Shown one piece after another: positions 36,301 through 46,700 of a DNA stretch of 64,000 nt (the first letter of the stretch is position 1; each line of letters starts with the position of its first letter). The DNA comes from Tubulanus polymorphus (lineage: Eukaryota > Nemertea > Palaeonemertea > Tubulaniformes > Tubulanidae): NCBI RefSeq assembly GCF_964204645.1, contig NC_134031.1, forward strand, positions 20,829,307 to 20,893,306, written 5' to 3'. Under the pieces are notes generated by a model. The model worked only from the letters and a program-made list of their open reading frames with translations. It was not told where the DNA came from and searched no databases. Position numbers and translations under genes: made by a program.

Positions 36301-39052
36301 TCCTCAGGTACATAAAACTTTCAAACGACAACAATTGCATTGGGGATTTGTTTATGGCGTGATATTGAATTTATTTGTTGGAAAAAATGGATTAGATTTT
36401 AATTGAATCTGAGAAATTATCTCCAATTAGGTGATCCTCGCTTGCCACAAACAATTTCCTCGATATTGGCAAAAAAGCTCACATTTGGTTTAGGCTGCTG
36501 ATCAAATCATTCGAATATAAACGATAATTTTCTACACATGTTTTGTTGTTCAGGTGCTGCTCGGATTACGAGATAAGAATGACAACATTTTAGCCCTCAG
36601 CTTGCAGGCATTGGCCGATCTAGTGCCGGTAATAGGTGGATACGCCGTGGTCGGACGCGATAGAATCAAGTTATTCGCAGAAGGTCGACCGAAGGTAAAT
36701 GTTTTCCATTACATCTCTATCAACTATTCGCAGTCTGGATCGACGCCCTTTCATTCAATACTTTATCACCTCATTCTAACAACACGTCGCATTTAGACAT
36801 TTTGAATTGGAAAACACTTAACAAATGAACTACAAACACAGGACACAAAAACTCATGTTGAATATGTAGAGGGGTTGTGATAACAGGCTGTATAAGTGTC
36901 AGTAATCTAACTGGTTACATGAGGTGGAAAACTTAAGGAAGTTCATAAGTTTTCTGTCAAAGTCATTTCTGTTTAATATCTCAACTATAAGTCCGCTTAT
37001 TATCTATCGTTCTTCACCCGATTAAACTAATAAATTTTCTTGTATAGGCCAGTGGAAGTTGTGCAAAGTCAACGACGACAACGACCGCGCGCAGAATGTC
37101 TGGTTCGTCAACACCGAATGGAAAACTGCTCCATATTGATGAAGATGACGATGGCTTGATTCCTGTACATTCCAGTATTAGCAAAACGTTAGTACCGTCA
37201 GGCTAGAAATGATACCTTGTTTCTCCTAATCGGCCGGGTCATTTTGCAAACTGCAGAAAAATAAGTAATCAGTTCATTTCTAAAGCTGTTATGATGACTT
37301 TTATGGTCTAAGAACTGAAATATACATATATCGTACTGGTATTTTTGATAAAACACAGAACAGAATTTCAGAACTTAACTCTGCTTTATCTTCAGTAGCC
37401 AAGAAGTAGGTCAAAAGAACGCGAATGAAAATAAGAAAACTAGACCAGCGAGAAAAGACAGAAATGAACGGCGCTCTCCGAAAAAAGAAAAAGTTACTTT
37501 AAGTATGTTCGTTCTCAGATATGTATATAGTAGGCCTCGTATAATTCAATTGGTATAGATGAAATTTATCCAGTTTATGATTAATCATCGTATTTTGGTA
37601 TCTGAATGTCTGTATGTACCTATATGTATATTATTATAATATCCAGATTAGATGATTTTTGTACGCCTAAATCGCTTTATTTGATCTAATCTGGAAATGA
37701 GAGTTTTCTTTTTTACATCATTCTTTTTTTACATCATATGACGTTTAATCTGAATTTCACATTAACTGGATTTATTTCATTCGTCTCAAATTATCGGGAT
37801 TTAGTTAGAATGTTATACTCTTTTCAGAGATGTTAGCGAAGAAGAGCGACTTCGACGTATCTTCTACTCCGACACAGCAGTGTTCTGCAGTCGAAGAAAC
37901 CGATGAAAGCGAAGATAAGCATTTATCCGATACGGGAAATGAACTGTTTGTGACGGGTATCGAGCATAAGTCGGAAATGGATCCGAAATCCAGCACAGAA
38001 AGTATGAGAAGTGTTTTGGCGGTGGAGGATGTTGAGGGTGAGGAAGCGGAGGACGAGTGGTCCGATTGGGATGATTTACCTCAGCTTCAGAACCGTGTTG
38101 ATGAAACCGTTAACGCGGAGAATTCAGTCAATTCTAGTCAACGATTCGAATCTCATAATTTCGAGGTTTTAAATCGGCAGCCTTCGAATAATTCCAGTTC
38201 AACGACGAAGACGGTAGACGAGTCGTCCCCCGTTAAATCAGCGTATACTACCAGCGTCGAACTGAACACGACGAACGAAGTTTCATCTTCCGTTGAAAAC
38301 AAACATCCATCAGTCGTTCGCAAAGATAAATTATCGCGAGAAACGCGTCGCGGAGACGATCCTGACGCCGGCCTGAGTTCGATTTGGGCAGTCGCGAAGA
38401 CCAGTTACGAAACTCGCGAATCGTCTACGGCGAATATCAAACAACGACCGCGCGGAACCGGCGCATTCTCAGAGATATTCGATATTAAAGATATCGAGAT
38501 TAGGAGTAAAACCTCGAAATCCGACGAAATCGACGACATGTTCTCGGACATGCAGCCGGATATAAAGACACAACACGTAGATCTGTTTAGTTTGTTAGCG
38601 AGTTCCTCAACTGCTGCTGCTGCTGCTGCTGCTGCAGATACTGCCACAAACTCTCATATTAGCAGCTCATTAGCTTATACCGATGAGGTGATTATATTAT
38701 CAGTTAACTTGAATTGCAGTTGCAATTGAAGCCCGATTGTAGTCGAAAGGTAAACTTGATTTTATTTGAAAAACAAGCTTTTGCCACAAGCGCTAAGTAG
38801 CAAGGGTACAGTAGCTTCATCAGGTTTTAACAAAATCAAGTTAACCTTTATTTAAGTACTATCTATCAACTTTTAACAGCAGAAGAAATGAGAAAAAAGA
38901 TTGTATACATTTTTTAGGCTTTGTGTATTGGTCGTATAAAAATGAATTTTTTTTCAAATCTATACTTATAGGTGACCACAGAGACCGGTGGATGGGGTGA
39001 TGATCTCGACTGGGCTGATGTCGATATAGAACATACAACAAGCAACCAATGA
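33335..39052 (+). CDS. SCYL3: SCYL3/PACE-1 pseudokinase
   Basis: Thirteen phase-consistent exons give 840 residues: 33335-33553, 33728-33913, 34400-34570, 34655-34751, 35081-35186, 35391-35468, 35818-35960, 36114-36307, 36554-36694, 37048-37187, 37396-37502, 37828-38687, 38972-39052. The N-terminus MGAES is an N-myristoylation site, as in vertebrate SCYL3. The kinase-like domain is degenerate (HNN for HRD, LGG for DFG), so no catalysis is expected. Strong family matches are SPAEVCAGLYNIVEALIFLH, the HEAT-like repeats of exons 6-9, the linear motif MFSDMQPDIK and the acidic Trp-rich end GWGDDLDWADVDIE. SCYL3 binds ezrin and acts at the Golgi and leading edge. The long acidic exon 12 includes a (CTG)8-encoded polyalanine run. 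It is about 100 residues longer than human SCYL3, mostly in that exon. Confidence 0.93.
34120..34375. repeat. degenerate ~50-60 bp minisatellite in SCYL3 intron 2
   Basis: About five diverged units built on ggatggctccgggtgt followed by a cattcactgatacatca-like half. Units differ in length and sequence, so the array is old. Confidence 0.7.
34778..34883. mobile_element. 106-bp MITE, second copy of the CACAGTTGTGAGTT family
   Basis: Terminal inverted repeats ggatccagttcgacagtt and the inverse of aactgtggaacttgatcc. Same family as 25373-25447. It lies in SCYL3 intron 4, 26 bp after the donor. Confidence 0.6.
37207..37230 (+). repeat. dispersed repeat, copy in SCYL3
   Basis: A 24-bp identical match to 50613-50636 (centre gataccttgtttctcctaat). 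Weaker similarity continues about 80 bp downstream (agtaatcagtt, then tttctaaagctg). Confidence 0.6.
38611..38634 (+). repeat. (CTG)8 coding microsatellite
   Basis: Eight CTG/GCT units inside SCYL3 exon 12, encoding most of a run of eight alanines after SSST. Confidence 0.95.
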
Positions 39053-39142
39053 TCACTATGTCTTCAATGAATCATTCCTTTATTTAAATATATGTCTATT
39101 TTAAGATGTCAGTATTAAGAATCTAAATTGCAGTGATATGGA

Positions 39143-39148
39143 AATAAA
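39143..39148 (+). terminator. poly(A) signal AATAAA for SCYL3
   Basis: Canonical AATAAA about 90 bp after the stop codon at 39052. Confidence 0.6.
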
Positions 39149-40127
39149 AGTCATTCATCTAGCCTTAGTTGAAATGCTTCGAAGTTTTTCTTTTTGAAGG
39201 ATTCAAAGGCTTTCTATGAATTAATCAACATCACACATCAGACTTGTTTACAACTACAATTCGAGAGTAGTTTTTTTACTCTTTTTTTCACCTGAACTAC
39301 TCTTAAAATATCGAAATACTGGTCTCAAGATCTGAATCATTTCCAGTTCACATTCAATTAAAACTACTATTTCTATTGTCAAATTACTCTAAATTTTGGT
39401 GCTACCCAGGTCTGGTCAAATTGACAATAGATTTAAAAAGTACAGCAATTAACTAGACTCTACTCAGGTGGCAAAGTTATGGCAAAACATCAGAAATAGC
39501 ACTACTGATGATTGTTTAGAATAGGAGGTTTTTCTTATGGAATAGAACAAACTTCATTTTCGTTTTTTGATTCGGAATTCACGGCCGATAAAAAATCATT
39601 TACCGATCCGTTCTCATTCTGATTTTCTTTTCTTACTAAATCGAATTGGAATTGACATATATAAAATGTTCGTGGCGGTAAATAGCGCGTTCTACCGGGT
39701 ATCGAATACGCGGGGAAAACCCAGGTTAAGCTGGGAAATCCCACTAAACAATACTCTCGTCCAGTCGGATAAATAACTGTCCTTCTATGTATTATGTAGC
39801 TATGGATAACTTACAGATGCAGATCTACATTCTACAATCAGTAGTGGTTGATATAACGATGAATAATGGCAAAAAGTGGACAAAACACGGCATAAAATGT
39901 AGAAAAATGAAATGAGACTATTTTACCTGGTAGTGATAGTCAGTAGTATCGATTTATCAATAGTCGAACGCCGTAGTAGAGAAGTAAGACCAGCAAGATG
40001 ATAACAAATACAGATGTCGACTGTTTTCACTTTGTGCAGTCAGTTACAATTCAACCACAGGAAGGTAGGCCTAAATCAATGCAGTAGCGAATCATCAGAG
40101 CCAGAGGGAGCTAGCAGAGGGTCGACA
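39149..40127. other. intergenic, nothing recognised
   Basis: Between SCYL3 and the inverted repeat upstream of STAT. AT-rich and without a supported gene. The small ORFs overlap on both strands and have no motif. A non-coding first exon of STAT may lie here. Confidence 0.4.
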
Positions 40128-40244
40128 TAGTTACCTAAATCGGTGGTAAGCTTTTTATTAGGCCTATCGGATGGGCTTATACCTATATGTGGTTTGTGAA
40201 AATATCCGATCGTGAAACTAAACCACAGACAGGTTACTGACTGA
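40128..40244. repeat. long inverted repeat upstream of STAT, left arm
   Basis: About 117 bp that recur in inverse orientation at 40580-40698. Matching blocks include tagttacctaa, ggtggtaagcttttta, tcggatgggctta, tggtttgtgaaaatatccga and ccacagacaggttactgact. Confidence 0.85.
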
Positions 40245-40441
40245 GGATCGACAGAAAATGATGTTTTGCGACTCTGACAATCATGAATTATTTGAATGAT
40301 TTGTGACTGGAAGTTCATCTAAGACACACCATAACTCACAAACTGTTGATACGTTGAATTCCAGTTCAAGTTTTCGGAACTAATTTTAAAAAAGTTTGGT
40401 CCAGTGAGACCCATACCGCCGGACCTGTAGTCAAACAAATA

Positions 40442-40468
40442 ATTGCGAAGAAATTTTTTCTTCGCAAT
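40442..40468. repeat. perfect 12-bp hairpin between the inverted-repeat arms
   Basis: attgcgaagaaa and its exact complement separated by three T's, lying in the spacer of the long inverted repeat. Confidence 0.85.
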
Positions 40469-40579
40469 GGTTTGCTTGAGTTGAATGGCAGAAAAAAGCT
40501 ACGTCGTCAGTCGTCTGTTATTTAGAATTTAATGGACCTTAATTACCACTGAAACCAACTTTTGTTCAACTTGTCCCGT

Positions 40580-40698
40580 AGTCAGTAACCTGTCTGTGGT
40601 TCACGATCGGATATTTTCACAAACCACAGTCAGTAGGTATAGTTGGTATAATAAGCCATCCGATTGTAAAAAGCTTACCACCAACGATTAGGTAACTA
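40580..40698. repeat. long inverted repeat upstream of STAT, right arm
   Basis: Inverse counterpart of 40128-40244 with a few small insertions. It ends about 50 bp before the first coding exon of the STAT gene, just upstream of that exon's pyrimidine tract. Confidence 0.85.
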
Positions 40699-40748
40699 AC
40701 TACTTGTCCCTGTGTTTAATTTTTTTTGCAGATCTGATCATACTAAAA

Positions 40749-43700
40749 ATGGCTGAGGGTAATCCAAAATGGCAAGACATATGGCGAGTTATTGGTGATA
40801 CAACTGATACAGAAGAGCTGTCTGACCAGTTAATGAACACATACGTGCGGGAATTAAAACTGAAGTCATCTGTGGCGTTATTCTTTCGTGAAAATCTGGC
40901 TAGTTGGATAGAAGGCATTGATTGGTAAAATGATTTTATATTGTTACAAATGACAAATGGACTGGGAGCATATTCATTAATGGCCTGCAACACAATTTTC
41001 ATCACAAATCTTCCCCCATTATATAAGATAGCTGCTTATGAAATAGAATTGATTTAAGAAGGAACTACAATCGTTTGAAAACTACCAGGACTCGAACGGA
41101 CAATTAAATTGTGCAGTCATGTGCTGGCACCATGAGAGACTCACCGGCAATCAGTCTTTACTTCGTCAGCTGTTGCAAAACTGTAAGACATTAATAGTCA
41201 TGTCTAGCCTCTGACGGGAGTTTTTTTCATATCGTGCAGTAACACAGTTAGTTGAGCACAAGCCTTTCATCCATCAGGTCCATTCGAGTCTAACGTTATT
41301 CAACTTCCCGGTCTTCATGGGTACAGTTTATGAAAGTTCCTGAAAGTCAAATGGGCTCAATGGGTTTGGGCATATACTGGTATATACCGCATTATTTTCA
41401 ATTGTCCGACTAAATTGCATATGATATATTGCCAATGATAAATCAAACAGTTCAAAGTTCTGGGCAAAAAAAAATCACCTGTGCGTTTTATTAAGAAGTA
41501 TTTTATAATGCTTGAATTTATGTCTAAATCGCACTTGAAATGTCAATGCGTAGACATTATTAATTGACCTTCCCAAATTTTCTTAGTAAAGCAAGGTTTA
41601 CTATATGTAGGAATTCAGAAGATACAAGGAAAAGATCAGCCAGCATTCTGGATGAACTGTTGATACAAGATCAATGTTCTCAGTCTCTTTTATTGCATAC
41701 TTGTTGTAAAGGTTTAAAGGTAAGAACTGTATTTTGAATCAAGGACAGATGTATGACAATAATGTTATTAGGTCTACTGTCATGGGCGGATTTAGGAGTA
41801 AATCTGAGGGTCTTCTCAGAATTCTAAGGGCAGTCTGAGGCCCCCCTCGAAGAAAATTTTTTGAGATTCCAGCACAGCACTGATTTGGAGCCGTTTCCTG
41901 CATTTTGAGTCATGAAATTGTTTTGCGAGCAAAATTTATTGGGGGCACTTATAAATTTTGAGGGTGTTCCAGAAGACCTTTATGACCCCCTAGATCTATG
42001 CCTGACTGTATACTACACCCAATATCACAGAGAGGGTTCGTTCATGTTTTCCAAGATAAACTGAATCGATTAAGGTGATGAAATATTTTGATGATATTGG
42101 CCCTACAACTTTCTTACCATACCGAGTACCATTTTTTCTGCGCATAATTCTGGATTTTTCACTGACTGCATTTTGCGGTAATTATTTTCAACAGTAAATA
42201 AAACCGTGTTATTTTGCAGAAACAATTTGCGAATAATCCTTCAGAGTTTGTTGATGCCATGTGTAGATGTATTCTTTCTGAATGCCAGATGATTACCGAG
42301 CTGACTACTCAGCAACTAACGGTATGTGTACTTCACTTTACACTTTATAACCAAGCTGACTACTCAGCAACTAACGGTATGTGTACTTCACTTTACACTT
42401 TATTACCAAGCTGACTACTCAGCAACTAACGGTATGTGTACTTCACTTTACACTTTATTACCAAGCTGACTACTCAGCAACTAACGGTATGTGTACTTCA
42501 CTTAACACTTTATTACCAAGCTGACTACTCAGCAACTAACGGTATGTGTACCTCACTTTACACTTTATTACCAAGCTGACTACTCAGCAACTAACGGTAT
42601 GTGTACTTCACTTTACACTTTATTACCAAGCTGACTACTCAGCAACTAACGGTATGTGTACTTCACTTTACACTTTATTACCAAGCTGACTACTCAGCAA
42701 CTAACGGTATGTGTACTTCACTTTACACTTTATCTTTCTGTGATATACCATCATACTGAGTTCATGTTGATTCTACAGTAGACTCCACTTGCCTTGGACT
42801 ATTGCGTCCCCCATACTGTCGTACTTCATTTCATGTGATGACGATCCATCGTAACTGTGACTGTCCTAGAATTCACTTGTCTTGATCATGTAAGATGAGG
42901 CTCAGTTACAGGGAAGCTGTACGCCATTGCTCTCAGTTGTATCAGTAGGCAGCATTATCTTTTGATTTGAATAGTAGTAACAGGCCTGACTAATTGCAGA
43001 ATTTTGTAATCTTCGATCTGTGAAGCCTTTCCTAAAAAGTTGAATTTATCATAGTTGCTTCTTTTATTTTAAGCAACAGCAGTTAGATGTCATCGGAGCC
43101 CACGAAGAGGTTATGGAAAATCCTGAAGAAAAACCCGCTGAGCCAACATTGGTATGCCTTGTAACATAATTTCATCGACGTAAACATTTAACTCAAAATG
43201 GACCCATGACATAGTAGAGATTTTTACATCCACCATCTTAATTTCATCATTCTCCGTTCATAGATGGGGAAAAGGATTTTTGAAGAAAATATATGGACAT
43301 GCTTTAAATTTAGCAATATTGATTTGTTCATCCTCAGAAATTATTCAGCGTACTTTTCGCCCGCCGAAGTGTGGTCATTTAGTAGTGATTTTCAAAACTC
43401 TGTACATAGGAGTAAAACCTCGCCTAAATCAAATAGACTGGGGCCGATATGATTCATATTTGTGAAGTGAAACTGATTTGAAAGAAAAGATACAAAATAA
43501 GAAAATGAATTTTTTTGTCAACCGAGTTAGTCAAAAGTTGGATCAAAATATGCGAGTGATTTGTAATCACTATCAAATACCACATTGTATCCCTTGATAA
43601 GTTTGTTTAACAAGGTTTATGTTTAGTTTTGTAAGCTCAGTATTTGATATTGAATTGACTATTATTTCATGCGTCCCCTATTGGGCTTGGTATCCATAGG

Positions 43701-46700
43701 CCCCAATTTACAAGTATTTTATGCTATTTTTGCTACCATTTTAGGAACTACTGCTTCACGCTTTGGCCTGTCATGATGCTGCTATTGGTAGGTTGATTTT
43801 GGTAATTAGAATTCCTTGGAATAGAAAACTAGAGCAACGAATCGGTGCAATAAGTTAATCGCACATATGAAATTGTTTTGATAGGTCAAGAAGATTTTGG
43901 AGACGATTCAAATGAAGCATTTCAGGTAATTGAAGTAAATCAAGGTGTTTCAGTTCATCAGATTAAAGGTATTGAGATATAAGAGGGCTTATAATGTGAT
44001 CTGTACAACTACGGTCTCTGTATACGCGTAGGCCTTACTTAGATACTTTTAATGTACAGTAGACTCCTCGGTACTGGTCTCTATATGATAATCCATTCAA
44101 ACTGGTCGAATGATTTTCTTTCCCGACTGTTTATCGATGTGAAAAAATACAAAAATCGACACCAATTTTTGTGTGTACCGGTGACGTTTTAGCTACAGCT
44201 ATGGGAGGAGTCTACTATGGTTTTTTGCTTGAGTCGTAACTACTCTGTTTCTATGTTTACCGGAGTAGGTTAACAAACAAACCACTGAGTAGGCAATAAT
44301 TAATATGAAAAAACTAAGGGAGTATGTGATGGATGACACTGAAGGAATAACCAGTCATAGTGGCGCATATGCAAAATCTGTTTCTTGTTTCAGTGTTTCT
44401 CTTGTTTTGCACGCACTAGATTTATCTATCTCTATATCGGTATTCTCCGTCCATTGCTGATGAAGCATTTTGAAATATTTTCAGAATTTCTTTGAAATAC
44501 TCGTGAGATGGCATGGTAAAATTGACTCAGAATGGGGTAAGGTACGCGACGGCATTGAGAGTTGGGAACTACAGTTACGTTGTCCTGAGATGATGACCAG
44601 CCCAATGAGAATTGAAATCTTACAAGAGAGGTGAGTCCGGACAGGGTTGGGTCCAGAGCAAAAACTGAGGGTCTAACCAAATTTTTTTAGGGAAGATTAA
44701 AATTCCGGCAAGGGAATGATAGGAAAAGGCATTCCGGCAATGCCATTGTGATAGAATAAAATACCTTTTTAAACAGTTCATGGACAACACTGAGACATAG
44801 ATGGGTCGTAGTTCGAGGTGTTAAATAAATTGATTAATCATTCACAGTGGTGATTTAATGATTCAAGCGCATTGATTTTTGGCGTTCCTGATTGATTTCC
44901 GTAATGGAAATTCCATTTAAAAAGATGTCCGTTTCATTTTTTATCGCTATTTTTCTGTTTTAGTTTTAGCCAGCTGTTTGAAGAGATTTATGAAGGCCTC
45001 AAAAATTTGATAACCCCTTTAATGAATAAGAATAAAGAAATTGAAGAACAGATCTACCAAGTCATTGGCATTTCTCAAGAAATGCTGAATAGGTAAAATA
45101 AGATTTGTTACACGGTTCCTCAGTTGTGGTTCAATGAAGTTTTAGATTCTAGACTAAAGAAACAAAGAAGATTAGTTCATTTTTGAATACGTCAAGCAAG
45201 GAAGCCAGGTCATCGGTTTGTACATTACTGTAGTGTCCCCGGGCATGACATTTATCCTCATTGCCTCTCTTCGCCCCGGAGTAAATGGGTACCTGGCCTG
45301 ATAGATGACTCCTGAACGCCTCTAGTAGCTGCTCAGATATTACCTCTCCTCGGGGAGAGATGACTAATAAACGGTTTAGTTCTAGGCTGGGGGGTAATAA
45401 TAACAATTTAATAGAAAGTGGCGTTGAACATTGAATCACAGTGTTATTAATTACTAGTACAATTAGTATTACTGAAATATCAAACAAGTGAACAAAAAGA
45501 ATAAACGAGATACTGGAAAACTCATATAATAGCAATGGTGGCAAACAGAAGTACTACACTGGTATTTAATGGTTACCGTATATCTCATAGTTGGCAGCAA
45601 ATGTGAATGTAGAGAAACTGGTAAATAATGATAATCTTTTACAATTTCAGATCATTTGTTTATATTTCTCAGCCGGATAATACTCTCAAATGTTCTGGTG
45701 GTTCTTATACGATCAAGGGAATTTCTGTTGAGTTAAGGTAGGACGATTGAAATTGTGTTTTATTCAACTAGTGATTAATAGGGCGAAATAATGATTTATT
45801 CCGCACGTACAGTTACAGTGGTTCATTAGAATTTCTATGTAAGAAAATTAATTAATTTCATACTAGATAGAAAATACTTCCAGTTACTACAAACATATTT
45901 ATTGGTCTCCAGAAGTTTGTTGTGGATAAGTCACTGTATTGTCAATAATCTTCTATACTCTTCTCAAATAACAGATGGCTGTTGTGCAGTGATGTGGTAT
46001 GCAAACAATTTCAAATAAGGTGTACTGGTTATGATCTCGTATACGCTAACCAACACGCTGACAAACCGATAGCGAAGCCTAAGAAAGAATTCAAAGGTGA
46101 ACCTATTAGCAGTGCAACTGGTCGACACACGATGAACGACGTGGTATTGAAGTATGAAAAGAAAAGAGTTGTACCCCTAATGGAATCACTCTGCGTATTC
46201 AGAACAAAGATGCGACTTGAATTTAACAAAGAGTTGCTTTCTTTGTCGAAATTTTGGTCGCTGGATATCGCTGTAAGTACGCAAATCTATTTTCCTTAAC
46301 AATTACCGATATTTCCTGGAATCTATGCATACCCGGTACTGTTACATTGGAATCTAGTCTTGAAAACCTGAAGATAGGCCTACTGGTCACCCCTATATGT
46401 TCTGGAATCTTGTTAGCACTTTCCTTACCGCAATTCAGAAAATAAAATCTGCCCATTATGTCACATAGTTCTAAGACATTGATCCAGTATATAAACAAGC
46501 GCTGTTGATCGATGCTGAAATGCTGTAAAAAGGCGACAAAATTTTCAGAACTTATTTTTCATTTTTGATGTTTTAGTGCAACACAGGTTTGATGATAGTA
46601 ACCTCCCATCCCTCACAGTATGAAGACGCCCTGGCAGCTCTTACGTGGGATGTTTGTAGTGGTGGAAGGGTAGGTACCGGCAGATTATATAAACGAGCTA

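Noticed and set aside
42214-42414. Extension of STAT exon 3 through the repeat array as coding sequence
   Set aside because: Reading on reaches a stop within three units, while the first donor joins exon 4 in phase 0.
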